DNA of 64,000 nt, from the NCBI GenBank assembly GCA_037043455.1, contig JAWPHD010010370.1:30375-94374 (forward strand), in the 5' to 3' direction. A model generated the notes under the pieces. The model did not search any database and was not told the DNA's origin. It was given only the letters and a program-made list of their open reading frames with translations. The translations under genes were made by a program, and so were the position numbers. Of this stretch, positions 1 to 12,072 are shown one piece after another (position 1 is the first letter of the stretch; each line of letters begins with the position of its first letter). Source of the DNA: Cyrtodaria siliqua (taxonomy: Eukaryota; Mollusca; Bivalvia; Adapedonta; Hiatellidae).

Positions 1-512
1 CCCTTTAAAATAAACTGTGTTTGAAAATAGTGCATAAACCCCTTTAAGGACTGTCCGCCTGCACGGGGCAGCTAAAGCTTAGATCCAGACAGGTAAATTC
101 TCAAAGGCTCAATCCCGTCTGGCTACTTCAAAACTGAGGGACAAGGACCATAGAATATGACAAAATATAAAGAAACACATCACTCTTTGCAGGTTTCCGA
201 TACTATTATTGTTGTTACATTGTAAGTATCAGACCAGCTTTTATAATTCTCAGAAAGGTACTGTGAGAGTTATATAATTAAGAGGTCTAATACTCGTGAA
301 GCCTCAAAACAGTATATCCTTATAAAATAAAAGCTTCGGGTCTAAATAATTTGGCAACCAGCAAACTGGCATGGGCAAGTAAATTTCAGAGTTAACCTGC
401 CCCATGGGCAAGCTGTCCGTAAAGTTAACGTCGAACCCTAACATACGGAATCCGAACGAGGCTCACTTCCTTTTCCGCAATCCCTTAATTAAGGAGGGGT
501 GAAACCAATTTA
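1..512. other. Left flank with a stray terminal module of the DIRS-like family
   Basis: No gene seen. Positions 438-490 match, in inverted orientation, the stretch just inside the right end of the neighbouring element (about 4895-4955), so this flank already contains repeat-family sequence. The first 50 bases resemble, in reverse, sequence at about 23595-23640. Nothing else recognised. Confidence 0.5.
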
Positions 513-553
513 GCATATTGGTCTATTGAAACTTACGACAACATTACAAATGC

Positions 554-2056
554 GTCTTTATCATTAAGAGTTGGTGTTATGATAACTAGAATATGTCAAG
601 GGAATTTGAACAATTCTGAAACAGCAAGCAACAAGGCATGATCAAATAATCGTAAGGAATTAGAGCAGATTAGAACATGAACACAATGTCTAACTAATGC
701 TCACCAGTGTACACTTGGATCCTGTCTGGCGACCAAAAGAGCGTCTTATACTTCTGCAGAAGAGTAGAAGCATATAACATGGCAAATGTGGCACATGCGT
801 CAGATTCACAAGTAGGAGGAGCCTCTATTTGTCTGTAGATGATCAGACCAAGTAACATGGCGACTTAGGTACCGTAGTCAGTTCGTCTGTCAAGTAGGTC
901 AAGAACGTTTAAGTCCAGCACCATCGCAAAATCGACAATTACAAGCATAGGTATCTATAAAGAAGAATATTGCCAGTATTAAATCGATTGCTTGGAAAAT
1001 CAACATCAATAAATCTCAATTAAATACTTGTATAAACTGTTTAAGTTTGGAACAATGAACTGTAAATGTAATAAAACTATGAACACAGTAACATTAAGGT
1101 GAATGTTCTCTCAGCAAATAGCAAAGTTAAAAGTAGGATAAGTAAAGAAACTGCTACATATTTCTACATGAAACACAGTATATCACATAATTATCATAAA
1201 CATCATATAAAAGCTAAAATACTAAATACTAAAAAAAATAAACAAATTGTGAGGATGTTTTGTAAAAAGCGCACAATACAGGGAATCTAGCAGACATTAT
1301 AACTCACCAATATCAGACTATTTTTTAAATATAACTTGCAAATTACCTTGATATCATTGTCTAGGTTGTGCCAGCCTTTAAAAAGTAAACAAATATGTAT
1401 AAAGTTGTTTTATGCAACTTTTTATTAAATCACCTGTCTTGAAATCAAATGTTGTGAGTAGCATAATCTTTAACGTGTACAGGTAGTGACCAATCAGATA
1501 CCATGACCAGGCATGTAAATAACATGTTGTATGCATTTTAGTTCTGCATTGCATGATTATGAACATTGATTTTGTTTCTTTAAAAACAACTTTGACAGGA
1601 TTATTTGAGATTTTAATTGATAGCACCAGCTAGCTAAGGATATCAAAGTAACATATTGAAAGCTTTATTGTAAAATTAGATTTATACTGTTGAGTTCTAA
1701 TTCCTGTTGGATTCACTTTGAAGTGCTCTATTAAAACTGCTTTATTTATATAATTCAGATTTCAAAATCAGTTTTTTGTTTCGAACTAGGGTAATAAGAT
1801 GAGGTACTGCAAGTTTCATATAAAATATTCAGAGGTGTTTGAGATATCCACCTTTGAATCTTTCTTTTGTTCCAGGGAACATAATCCTTAACTGTGTGAA
1901 TTTAGGTAAAAAACACAAACATGCATAGTTTAAAGGTAACCAGCCATAACAGGAACAATTGTGGTAAGGCTAGTACTTGCAAACCATTCATGGTTTGACC
2001 ATTAAGTATTCATTGGGTCGAGTCCCGAGCGTTAGTTAGTCCGACTTCTGTAAGGT
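554..2056. other. Non-coding interior of DIRS-like copy 1
   Basis: This stretch between the left inverted end and the recombinase has no convincing gene. It is homologous to 14757-14960 of copy 3, and in reverse orientation to 21252-21450. A motif near 1950-1975 is the reverse complement of the start of the 187-bp unit at 20877. Short open frames here are not conserved between copies. Confidence 0.55.
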
Positions 2057-3001
2057 CTAGTCATCTAACTGATCAGGCAGTAAGCCTCCAATGACAGAAT
2101 GGGCAGCAACCAAGGGGCCCCGAGAAGACAATTCGTTATTGAATAGGGAGCAATCTCTAAGATAGAACCTGACAAAAGAATTGTCTGAATTCCAGTAGCA
2201 AGCCTTTAGAATACGTTCCAAAGGAATAGAATTTGTCCAGGCTAAGGAAAAGGACAAAGCTCTGACTTCATTTGCAGTGGGATTAGACTCTAGCAGATCG
2301 GTCATTTGCACTGAATATGTCAACTAAATAGTTTCCACAATCCACCTTGAGATGGAGGCCATAGAAATCTCCCTAGTAGCATGCAAAAAATATGGTAGAA
2401 AAAGTCTCTTTCTACCATGACACCATGACCTTGAGTGTTCCAGGTAAATTTTTAAGGCTCTGACCGGACAGAGATTAGAAGAATTGGTGTCACTGGAGAT
2501 GGGCAAAGCTGGAATAACCATTGGTAAGCTAGGTTCCAAGGATGCTGGTTCTTAGCTAACAAACCTGGAAAGAAATGTAAGGTAACTCGGGAACCATCTG
2601 CAGAAAAAGAAACAGAGTCCTCAGTTACCAGTAAAGCATGGAGCCAGATGCTAAAGCTAAAAGAAAGGTAGTTTTGAGAGTAAGCTCCTTTCTACAGCAG
2701 GTAAGAAGGGGTTCGAATGGAGGGCCTAAACCAACAGAAGGTCCCATTTGGGAGCAATATGGGCAACTGCTGGACTCTATAGCTCTATACTCTTAATAAT
2801 TTTGGAGAGAAGAAGGCTATCTGAAAAATCCCATTCCATAACTTCTTTAAGAGTAATAGAGATAGCAGAGCGATAGCCTTTAACAGAAGAGGGAGAGAGT
2901 GATTTGTCCTTAAAGATACGAGAAAGTCTGAAAGAGAGGTTAAAGAGGGATGGAGTGGATCCAGTGACCTTGTGATACACCAATCCGTCAAGAATCTCCA
3001 C
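2057..3001 (-). pseudogene. Broken DIRS-like tyrosine recombinase, copy 1
   Basis: The recombinase would cut and rejoin element DNA through a tyrosine. On the minus strand the N-terminal core-binding part (2777-3001) carries KSLSPSSVKGYRSAIS. The catalytic part (2057-2539) carries LCPVRALKIYLE, then ISMASISRWIV, then a box-II equivalent NEVRALS, and ends with SFVRFYLRD, which supplies the likely nucleophilic tyrosine. The usual histidine of the HxxR box is asparagine here. A TAG stop (about 2324-2326) interrupts the catalytic part where copy 2 has lysine. The join between the two parts (2540-2776) is frameshifted. Family assignment rests on motif recall, not on a search. Confidence 0.72.
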
Positions 3002-3673
3002 CTGTACTCGCAGAGGGCATTAGTGGAGTCCTTCTAGCTGTAGACTCGGTGGGCAACCTTTTCAGAAAAACCTGCCGCCTGCCATTGGACGACATTGTCG
3101 AAAAAAAATAATGAAGAAACATCTCTATAGAGTCATTATTCGCCTTAGCTGTAGACAAAATGTACCTCTGCAACTTCACCAGGGCCTGGGGTGAGGGATC
3201 CCGTAAAATGGAAAGAATCCCACAAGAAAAGACCCGCAATGGAACAAATCTGAACCCCTAAGCGTGCCATGCAGTCCTATGCCACCAACTCTGACAAGGG
3301 AAGAGAGGCAACCGAAGGCAAGGTAGCCTGAGGTCAAAGAACCTCCTGTTAAGCGGACTCTAAAGTGGGAGGTTCGAAGGACAAAACTAGCTCCTGAGAT
3401 GCATGTCTTGCGAGCAAGGGATAATGTCTTAAAACCTGTAGAGAGTTTGCCCTTAGTTAGGGCCTTAGGGTACTGGGGAAGTGGTGAGCCAGGTACCATT
3501 TCTGAGCCCTTAATTTCTCCTGAAAGGAAAGAAAGAAGTATGGCAACCTGCTTGCTCTGCAGTAAAGAACAAGTTGGTCGCAAATCCGAATGAATATCCA
3601 AGAAATCCAAGGCAGAAGTAACTGCAGCGGAACTGACAGGTACAGCTACTGGAGGGCAGACTGAAGGGCCCAA
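3002..3673 (-). pseudogene. Gag-like middle region of DIRS-like copy 1, frameshifted
   Basis: Two overlapping minus-strand frames (3176-3673 and 2988-3239) appear to be one former reading frame. The first contains SDLRPTCSLLQSKQVAILLS and PQYPKALTKGKLSTGFKTL. Copy 2 has recognisable matches (PQFPKVSQKNRFSTSLKK, KTCVPQDPVLLLE). I cannot assign a biochemical function. Its place upstream of the recombinase suggests the Gag-like product of the element. It runs into the recombinase N-terminus with no polymerase domain between. Confidence 0.5.
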
Positions 3674-3680
3674 TCCTTCC

Positions 3681-4301
3681 CTAAGGAGGGCAATAAGCTA
3701 AAAAAATGAGGGCCAAGCCGGATCCACTCCTGCTTCCTCCTGTTGAACCTCTTTTGGGAGTTCTAAGTAACGCTTTAGCCTTGAAACAAGCCTGTAGCCG
3801 GATCCAAGCAGTGGCCAGAAAAAATACCATCCTCACGTTGAAGCTGGGGTGTGTTAGAAGGTAAGGAAGAGTCACTAATGGTGTGTCACTAATGGTGTGG
3901 TGACCTGCACGGGACAATCTAGGGCGCTTGGAAGAAAATCTAGTCCGTGACCTATAGAGACCCCTAGACCGTGATGTATAGAGACTCCTAGGTATTCTAG
4001 AGGCCTTAGAAGCACGAGACCTAGAGCGGCTCCTGGATCTCCTAGAGTGAGAATGAGAGACCCTAGAAGCACGAGACCTAGAGCAGCTTCTGGATCTCCT
4101 AGAGTGAGAATGAGAGACCCTAGAAGCACGAGGCCTAGAACAGCTCCTGGATCTCCTAGAGTAAGAATGTGAAACCCTAGAGTGGCTCCTGTGCCTCCTA
4201 GAGTGAGAATGAGACGCCATAGAATCAGTGTCCAGTAGGGACAGAAGATGACAAAGCATGAGGCCGCTTACGATCATGCCGCCTTCAATCTCTGTGTCCA
4301 T
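3681..4301 (-). pseudogene. Arginine/serine-rich ORF of DIRS-like copy 1
   Basis: A minus-strand frame of 206 codons whose middle is a run of Ser-Arg-rich repeats (units such as SHSHSRRSRSCSRSRASRV) built from an imperfect direct repeat of about 66 bp at 4020-4210. RS-rich low-complexity tracts suggest RNA binding or nuclear-speckle-like behaviour, but the composition alone does not prove it. A remnant with RSRSNRHLSRDSSG lies in copy 3 at 19229-19468, so the RS-rich segment belongs to the element family. Most likely an N-terminal or central part of the Gag-like protein. Confidence 0.5.
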
Positions 4302-4400
4302 GTCGACTAGGACTGCGGCATCTATGTTGCCAAAGTGGGTGCTTGCCCCTACGGGACAGCTGGAGCTAGAAAAACTTGAAAATTCATCATAGTCAGAAGA

Positions 4401-4715
4401 TTACGAAGAAGAATCTTTCTTACCCTTAGGCCGATGACTGCTAGCGGACTGCTTCACACCGACACAAGACCTGGAGTTCTCCTGTGGCAGAGTGTTGCTG
4501 TAGTCCCTGCGACTCCTCTCACAAACTGACAAGCTGTTACTGTGTTCAGAAGTGGTTGGGGAATGCAACTTCTTATCACTGGTATGGGAGCCGAGACCGT
4601 AAAATGAAACCACATGCTTCTTTCTGTGGCCCTCATCATTACCATGAAGTATCTCCCGATTTGATTTGGTCTTCGTTAGGAAGGACTCATCTGCGTGCGG
4701 TTGCGTATCCGACAT
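4401..4715 (-). pseudogene. N-terminal Gag-like segment, start MSDT, copy 1
   Basis: Minus-strand frame. The ATG at 4715 (MSDTQPHADESF) is preferred over the upstream ATG at 4760 because copy 3 conserves a MSDA start at 20255 in the same relative place. The product is hydrophilic, rich in Ser, Lys and His, without a recognised domain, and ends in a Lys/Ser-rich tail at a TAA. It is probably the beginning of the same decayed protein as the RS-rich segment. Confidence 0.4.
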
Positions 4716-5093
4716 GACACTGAAAAATAAAATAATAACAACAGAAAGAGCCAAAAACACTAACTGTGATTATACAAACATGTAAAAATAATAAGGGAAT
4801 ATAAATTATGAAGTAATAAAACAACAAAAACAACACCATGTGATGAAAAGGGCAAACTTAAGTCACACGATTTTTTACCAGTTTTTTTCAGAATGGACTA
4901 TCGAGTGGAAAAGGAAGTGAGCCTCGTTCTCTGATTCCGTATGTTAGTGGGTGACTGATTGGCGGCTCCCTTGTCGGCCAGGGTGTCGGGAATAGGCCGG
5001 GAGGGGAAATTGGGAAGTTTTTTCCACTTGTGAGTTAGGGCAAGTTAAGTACTTGCATTTGTAATGTTGTCGTAAGGTTCAGTAGACCAATGC

Positions 5094-6381
5094 AAACATT
5101 TTTTAAATATATTCACTGAAATTAAATTGAAGTTGTTTATTAAGTTTTAATACTTCTGCTGTTTTGCAATACATGTTGCTCTTGTGGATTTGGCCTATTG
5201 CAATACAGAATTGACCAAATCGTTGCATCCCTAGTTAAATCCGAACAAAAATTGGATTCTGCATCTGAAGTTAGGTGCTGATCTTGACTGCTTAGTGGTG
5301 ACACATTGAAAACTGAAGTCATTGTCTTAATCAGTTATAAAAGTCATGACTTTAATTATTAATTAACTTGTACTGTGTTCGGTTTGAGTGTGACTTGCAT
5401 GAATCCTTGTGGTTCCCAGGCAAAAATAGGGCCGCTGCTTATCTAGGCAGAGGGGTAAAATCCCCCATCCCACAAATTCATGTTCATTGGGCCATTTTTG
5501 CCATGTTCATTATTTAAAATAGGTGCACCTCAGTTCAACTGAAATGACTTGCCTCAGTTAGGTTGGATCTGTTTCGATTTCTCAGATTGGGTTTCCAATT
5601 AATCTACTTTGTGGCAGATTGCTTGTTCTTTACTGCTCATCAACATATTGATCATGTTGTTTTTTTAGATCAAAGTAAATAACATTTTAGGTTAATTGTT
5701 AACTTTTTTAATTCAAAGATATACAAAATACAACAATTTATCAGTCATTTTAACAAGTATTAAATGAAATGGGGTTTTATGTCCCGTTAATGGATCTTAT
5801 TAGATTATATTGGGACAGCAACATCAGGAAGGATGAAGTTTCCCACAGACATGTCTCCGCCAGTTTTAGAACCCATGCGGGGCAGAGGTTTGTAGCTCAA
5901 AAGGTCATGGCCTTTAATATCCATAGAGGCTGCTCATTTCAACAAGTGGTGAGGTGAGCAAGTAAGATCATACATATTATTATATACAGTATAGTTAGTC
6001 AGTCTTCAAAAACAGATTTCCATATAAAGGATGGTTGGTTGAATGGTATTTTTTTAAATTTTTAGCACATTTTAGGCTACACATCATGTATACGACGGTT
6101 GATTTTAAGTAATTCTTGTCAGAATCAAAATTATTCAAGTTTCCATCATTTAATTCTCATTTTACACAGAGTGTGTGGATGTATGGCATATTATAGCCAC
6201 ATTTTTTAATGACAGGGAATTTACTTTATAAGAAAATATTAAACTATTATTAGGATTCTTTTCATTATTTCTCAAAACTAAAAAACTATTTTGTTTTGTT
6301 AAGCTTATTGAACGGGGTTGGAGGTCTTTTGATGCGCCAACTTGCATAGAACAGACATTAAGATTGCCATGTGTCTCTGTA
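5094..6381. other. Region without a gene; old repeat fragment
   Basis: No coding exon supported. Positions about 5425-5515 resemble the 5' part of the 390-bp repeats at 26729 and 35225 (shared GGCAGAGGGGTA and CAAATTCATGTTCATT). The rest is AT-rich and unassigned. Confidence 0.45.
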
Positions 6382-6881
6382 AGGCCAAACAAAATGAATA
6401 CTCTGTTTCCGCTAACCCGACCGACCCTATTTTTTTCTGCCGACCCTACAGTTTTTTTCACCGTTTTTGTAATAAAAAATATGTTCGATCATTTTTGCTC
6501 TTTTCTATTCCTTTACGCATAATATAAATCTTTCCGGTAATTAGTCATTCCGATACTTGAAACGTATGTCAATAAAGCGTCTACCGATGCAGGTGTTCCG
6601 GTGACAATGTTTTTTGGAAAAATTCGTTGTCAGATCTGTTGAGTTAGTCCCTAATTTTAACGACATGGCAACAAGTTTACTGCTGGTTACGTTTGACAAA
6701 TGCAGACATTTTCCTGGATTGAAAAAACTGTACCCAGTTAAGAATTCAAGCAGAATAATTGACATTTTTCGGAATATCACGGTGTGCAACCCAGCGAAAA
6801 TTTCTAGAAATCTGGCCCTACTTTCACTGTTTCTGGTTCAAGGCCTCTTATCTTTTCAGCTGAACTTTAAATTATATTCAG

Positions 6882-7526
6882 GAATCTGATGATGACCATT
6901 TTGTAATCTTTTCTGATTCCCTTTCATCTCTTCAAGCACTGGGTAACATGAAACATGATAACCCAGTTGTGCTTCAACTTTTAGAAAAGTACAATTCTCT
7001 TATAATTGATAATGTTATTATTTTCTGCTGGCTTCCAAGCCATGTAGGAATACGTGGTAATGATAGAGCTGATAGTGCTGCTAAGACAGCATTATATTTA
7101 CATATATCTAATACCAAATTACCTTATACTGATTTTAAAAGTTGTATTAACACATATATTCGTAGCTCTTGGCAAACCGCTTGGGATTTGTCAGTTAACA
7201 ATAAACTCCATTCAATTAAACCGTTACTCGGAGAATGGCGTTCTTCTAGTAGACCCGTTCGTCGAGAGGAAGTTATTCTAGCCCGGTGCAGGATAGGGCA
7301 TACACGTTATACTCATTCATATTTATTACAAGGTGAGCAATTACCAGAATGTATACCCTGCTTTGTACCGTTAACGGTCAAACACATCTTATTGGAATGT
7401 GTAGACTTTGATCCTATGCTTCAAAGGTACTACAATGTTAATACTATGAAAGAGTTATTTGATACTGTAGATTTTAGTCTTGTTTTAGAATTCCTAAAAG
7501 AGATCAGACTATATAAATCATTATAA
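6882..7526 (+). pseudogene. LINE ORF2 C-terminus: RNase H domain and tail
   Basis: The open frame starts at the truncation point, not at a true start codon. It encodes FVIFSDSLSSLQAL (RNase H active-site Asp strand) and then FCWLPSHVGIRGNDRADSAA, the classic His and Asp motifs of LINE RNase H domains (Jockey/I-like clades). The C-terminal region has CIPCFVPLTVKHILLECVDF, the usual Cys/His cluster after RNase H. Reverse transcriptase and endonuclease are missing. The frame ends at TAA at 7524-7526. The coding segment itself is intact. Confidence 0.8.
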
Positions 7527-7755
7527 TGTGTTCTTATTTATATTTACTTGTTTATATGCCCGTTGACAGGCATTTGTTGATTTACATTACATAGTTTATA
7601 TTACACCTTATCATGCCTTATTTTTTTCAATAGTTTATCTTTATATATTTATACTTATTTTTAAATAATACTTCATTTTTCATCAATTTTTGCGCACAAT
7701 ATGACCTATTTATGTGTCGACGTGCCGTAAAACAACATTCATTCATTCATTCATT
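6882..7755 (+). mobile_element. 5'-truncated non-LTR retrotransposon, copy 1
   Basis: The 3' end of a LINE: an RNase H-like coding end, a 3' untranslated region of about 230 bp, and a tail of ATTC repeats at 7738-7755. The 5' truncation near 6882 is typical of target-primed reverse transcription. A second copy lies reversed at 27950-28445. The tail motif AAAACAACATTC is shared with the SINE at 23142-23467. Confidence 0.75.
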
Positions 7756-8059
7756 CCACTCATGTAAAAATGTTAACAAGAAAAGTCATTAAATTTAGTC
7801 AGACAAACCATCTGACAGTGTTCTCCAAGGCTATTTTTCCGGGTGTTTTACCCACATGAAAAGTTCTATTGACGGGCATGCAAAGAAGGAAGCATATATG
7901 TAGATTTGGAAAATCTCTGAGATGTGAGCTTCAAAAATGTCAGAGTATTTAAACTGTTTTTACAACATAACACAACAATCAAAATCTTAGAAGTCTCGTT
8001 TAAATACACTATTTTAATATTAAAATTTTATTATGTTTTTGCTATGTACCCGACATCAA

Positions 8060-9064
8060 TTTTTAGCTCGACTATTCGAAGAATAAGAGAGCTTATGTAA
8101 TCACCCCGGGGTCGGCGTTGGCGTCGGCGTCCCACATCAAGGTTTGCGTGTAAGCTGTGTTTATAAGTCTATATCTCTTACAATTCTTACCCTAGTGCAA
8201 CCAAATTTGGCCATTACCTTCCTTATAGCATTATCGTAAGGGCTGCTTAAGTAATTTTGGTTCCTGTAACCCCTGGGCTCCCATGGAACCCAAATTCTGA
8301 TAGCCCTTAAAATATGTCTGTTTCACATCAAATTTTGCGTGTAAGCTTTGTTTACAGGTCTATATGTCTTACATTTTTTGTCCTAGCTGAACTAAATTTT
8401 GGAATTGGTTTCCATATAGTATGTTGTAAAGGGTTGGATAAGTAATTTTGTCTTCCGCAAATTTTGGGCTCCCATGGAACCCAAATTGTGATGGCCCATA
8501 AAATGTGCAATAAAGGCAGATCTAGGTGTTTGCATGTAAGCATGTATGTATCTATACTTTTGGTTTGGGATTTGTTATAGCATTATGCATCTTATTACTT
8601 CACCCATATTGGGGCATGGGCTCCCTCCCCCCCCACCCCCCCCCCCCTCTACCCACACTCCCCTCAACCTTTTTTTTTTTTTACATATTTCTGTGTTGTT
8701 TTAGTCAATTCTTACACATATATGTTGCAACCCTCCCCCTTCCCCCCCCCCCCCCCCCCCCCCTCCATCAACCACCCCAACCCCGCCCCAGACTTCCCCC
8801 CCCTCCATCAACCACCCCAACCCCGCCCCAGACTTGGAAACTTTTTTCTTTTTACATATTTCTGTGTTGCTTTTGTCAATTCTTACACATATATGTTGCA
8901 ACCCCCTCCCCCCCCCCCCCCCAACCCCCCCCCCCCCCCCCCCCCCCCCCAGCGCGAAAACACCCAACCCACCACGCCACGCACTTGATTTTTTTTTTAC
9001 ATATTTCTTTATTTCTTTTTTGTTTTAGTCAATTCTTACACACATATGTAGCACCCCCCGCCCC

Positions 9065-9095
<31 letters not shown>

Positions 9096-9496
9096 ACACA
9101 CACAAACGCACTCCCGCCTTTGACCCCATCACCCCCACCCCGCCCCAGACTTGAAACTGTTTTTTTTTTTTTTTTTACATATTTCTTTGTTGTTCTGGTT
9201 AATTTTTACACATATTTGTTGCCCCATCCACCCCCCCCCACCCCCACCCCAACCCACTTCTGCCTCTCACTCTCACCCCCACTCCACACCACCCACCCCA
9301 CCCCACCCCCACTTGAAACTATTATATATATTTTTTTACATAATTATGTGTTGTTTTACTCAATTCTTACACATAAATGTTGCAACCCTCCCCGCCTTGT
9401 TTTCTGATGGTATATACTGGCTATAAATTTATTATTCTCCGAAAAAATCGAATAGTCGAGCTGCGCTGTTCTCCGGTTGTATTATTTCGGTTACTA
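8060..9496 (+). mobile_element. Helentron-like tandem-core element, AGCTCGACTATTCG family
   Basis: The 5' end is TTTTTAGCTCGACTATTCGA; an inverted copy, CGAATAGTCGAGCT, lies at 9449-9462, followed by degenerate hairpin sequence and CTAG-TT at 9493-9498. Inside are about 2.3 units of a 191-bp repeat (8136-8560) and then the C-rich repeat. It has no protein gene. The 5' start TTTTTAGCTC(G/T)ACT is shared with the elements at 41-58 kb and 62-63 kb. Inserted in the composite at 6382-9881. Confidence 0.55.
8640..9390. repeat. C-rich satellite with long poly-C tracts
   Basis: Five units of about 145-180 bp, each with a T-run, ACATATTTCT, a TCTTACACA motif, and then a long C/CA-rich tract. C-runs reach roughly 30 bases (around 8920-8950 and 9067-9095), so the minus strand has G-runs that could form G-quadruplexes. 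The long proline-rich frames here on the plus strand, and the glycine-rich one on the minus strand, are products of base composition and are not annotated as genes. Confidence 0.8.
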
Positions 9497-9881
9497 GTTG
9501 ATAAAGACATTTTGAGTCGAGTTAAAATCTCAGCTTGAGTTTATTCGTGATACTGGGGCCTGATCTAGCTCATTTAATATTGAACTTGTTCTAGAGGTTT
9601 ATATGGATTTTTTTTAAATATTTTGATGTTTATTTTAGGGTGAAATAAAGAGACAACAAATCTTTTTTAAACTTGTTTGTATTCATTTATTCAATAAGTA
9701 TGTTTTAATACAACATATATTGAAATACAATGATATTACGTAGAAAAATTAACCTATAAAGTCCTACTATTTTATATCGCGTATAAAAAAATTAAAAAAA
9801 AAAAAAAAAGTTGTGCCTACCTACCTACCCTATTTTTTTTCAAGACGTTAGCGGAAACAAAGTATTCATTTTGTTTGGCCT

Positions 9882-10640
9882 AAGGCTTATTTGACAACTT
9901 TTTCTCCTTGCTGGCTTCTTCAATTATATTCCTAAATAGCATATACAAGTCTGAGATGAATATTGTTAATGACATTCCCCAAAGCTTTCAGTAAAAAAAA
10001 TCCATTTTTGTTTTCCTCCTTTTTTCCCCGAAGGGTGAAAAAGATGTGCTTTGACTATTATCCAAGTCATTATCTAGATTTGATACATGTTGGCCATATT
10101 GAAATTGAGATACATGTATGTGTTAAACATTGGGAGTTTTCACTCACTCTCATTGTCTGATGAGAGGAAGTCTTATGAATTCAGTTCTTTACAGACATCT
10201 TCCTCAAAAGCTTATAATCATTATTAACCCTTTCGCTGCCATGGTCGAAAACATTGATTTTATAACCAGTGTAGGCCCAGATCAACATGCACACTATGTG
10301 CAAGCTACTGTTCACCACTCAGTAAGAATGTTTTCCATAACACTTTAAATATAAAATATATCCGGAAGGTTTGAATTTGAATTTTAGCAGACATTTGAAA
10401 TTTGGCGGCGAAAAGGGTTAAAGGGAAGTTTTCTGTTGGATGAGTGATAGATTTTGTTGGCATCTGGCAATGTATTATTTTGGAAAAGCTATTTTAAAGG
10501 ATTATGCCTAAATACTAGATTTGGAATCTCTTTCAAAAGTATTATTGATTCTCACACACCTCGACCTGATTTCAATCAGAATTTAATGAAAAGCATGTTG
10601 ATATAATTCTTAATTTTACAGTCAATCTACTTTTATTATC
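9882..10640. other. Region without a recognised gene
   Basis: AT-rich sequence with no exon or clear repeat end that I can support. Confidence 0.4.
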
Positions 10641-11290
10641 CATTTTTGTGTCTCCTGCGTAGCATGGCAGACACTTAGGAATCACGATGTCCGTCAGCTG
10701 TCGACTGTCCGTCGTCGTCCGTCACACTTTAACCTGCAACCTAACCTTACCTATAACTTAAAAAGAAATTGACCTATGTTTATAAAACTTCACACACATC
10801 TTCATCTTACCTCAAGGAATGTTGGTACACATCCAATTCATTTTGGCAGAGTTACGCCCCTTTTCATAAAATTACAACCTGGAACCTAACCGTTTATCTC
10901 ACTTTTTCAGAAACTGTATGCACTAGTACTACACCTTTCAATCTTATTCTTATAGTTGTATCTTGAGTTGTACATAGTGACGTGACAAAGTTGTATCTTG
11001 AGTGGTACATTGCGACGTGACAAAGTTGTATCTTGAGTGGTACATTGCAACGTGACAAAGCAAATGTGGATGTGACCTTGAACCTCCAAGCAAGGGGCAG
11101 ATAACTTAATAATGTTTACCTTCAACATTTGTGTTTAGGTCACTTTCTCACAAACTTTATGCATTAGACCTTTCAAACTTGGCTTATAGTTGTTTCTTGG
11201 GTAGTAGTACATCATCACATGTCAAAAGCATGTGACCTTCACCCTCCAAGTAAAGGCAGATAACTTTAATTGTTACATTTACATCACTTT
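10641..11290 (+). mobile_element. Tandem-core element, TGTGTCTCCTGC family, copy 1
   Basis: The left end TTGTGTCTCCTGCGTAGCAT is the reverse complement of the end of the element at 32447-33420 (about 33390-33420). Next comes CCGTCGTCCGTCAC, then tandem units of about 130 bp containing GTTGTATCTTGAGT and TGTGACCTTGAACCTCCAAG. These units are also found, inverted, in the 62-63 kb element. No coding capacity. The right boundary is uncertain. Confidence 0.5.
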
Positions 11291-11944
11291 CTCATTAACT
11301 ATAATTATGCTAGTTTATAGCTTAATGTTTGTAGAATGGCATTTTGTTTTAAAACAAATGCACTTAAATGTCATATCAGCAAACTGTAAACTCCATTGTT
11401 TTTAGTTATTAAAATATTTACAAACTTTCATTTAAGCAACATTTATCTTTTATTTTTAAGTCCCGACCCCGTTAGGCAAGAAATGTGAATCGGCGGATTT
11501 CTTGTACATGTATATACATGGTGGGACTACTTTTCAAAATCTTCAGGGGAAATTTGCAAAAAAATGTTCTCAGTAAATGCTTAGCCAATAGCATTAATAT
11601 TGGTAAAAGCATTGGTAAAAAGCATTTTCATGTAATTGACATTGAATTCTGTACAAATAGAGTCCCTAGTGTCATACACATAAGACCATTGATCTGTTTA
11701 TTTCTATTCTATGCATACTGGTAACACTATAGTAACTTCTTGAAATGGGCATCTTTGTTTTTGCTTTATGATGCATCATCTATGTCATTATGCCTGTGGT
11801 TGTACTTCATAAATCATGATTTATCTATGCAAGGATAGTTGTTTCCATTCTAATGGTAAAATATGTGGTAAGTCTGTCACAAGCGTATACAAGTCGCAAT
11901 TCTACTTCCCAGCACAATTGCCAATTTGACTAGACTTGAGGCTA
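11291..11944. other. Region without a recognised gene
   Basis: Nothing supported beyond short A/T-rich runs. Confidence 0.4.
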
Positions 11945-12072
11945 TTACAGAGTATGTGGAGGTGAAAAATGGGTGGTCTGTCTCAACCACAAAAAATCAA
12001 CCGTCATATATAAACTTGCATGTGTTGAAAATGACGTAAAACACCATACAAACAAACAAACAAAAACAAACC
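11945..12072 (+). mobile_element. SINE 3' half, GACGTAAAACACC family
   Basis: Carries GGGTGGTCTGTCTCAACCAC, an AATCAACCGTCATATATA segment, TGACGTAAAACACCAT and an (AAAC)n tail. The same order of motifs recurs at 31408, 31650, 39123, 43455, 49095/50421 and 58950, so it is a dispersed retroposon. The 5' part is absent here. Confidence 0.6.

Larger units (their letters stand above)
513..5093 (-). mobile_element. DIRS-like tyrosine-recombinase element, copy 1
   Basis: The ends are inverted repeats of about 40 bp: 513-553 reads inward through GTCTATTGAAACTTACGACA, and 5055-5093 is its near-perfect reverse complement. Minus-strand coding remnants run in the order N-terminal Gag-like piece, arginine/serine-rich piece, Gag-like middle, then tyrosine recombinase. 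No reverse transcriptase is seen between the Gag-like part and the recombinase. Known DIRS retrotransposons carry gag, RT-RNase H and YR between complex repeats, so this copy is either internally deleted or belongs to an RT-less non-autonomous family. Frameshifts and stops make it inactive. Two further related copies lie at 12862-14697 and 14719-20873. Confidence 0.7.
6382..9881. mobile_element. TIR-bounded composite element (AGGCC family)
   Basis: Ends are an inverted pair of about 35 bp: AGGCCAAACAAAATGAATAC at 6382 and its reverse complement ending at 9881, one mismatch over the first 35. Just inside are CCGACCCTA motifs on the left and TACCTACC motifs on the right. The shorter elements at 33505-33790 and 36218-36540 share both features. 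The interior holds a LINE 3' fragment and a tandem-core element, so it looks like a short element inflated by later insertions. No transposase was recognised. Confidence 0.6.

Noticed and set aside
3681..4301. RS-rich frame as a cellular SR splicing factor
   Set aside because: No RNA-recognition motif, lies between other element remnants bounded by inverted repeats, and recurs in copy 3.
8526..9407. 293-codon proline-rich open frame and overlapping glycine-rich antisense frame
   Set aside because: Driven by poly-C tracts inside tandem units. Three plus-strand frames are all open and proline-rich, with no domain.
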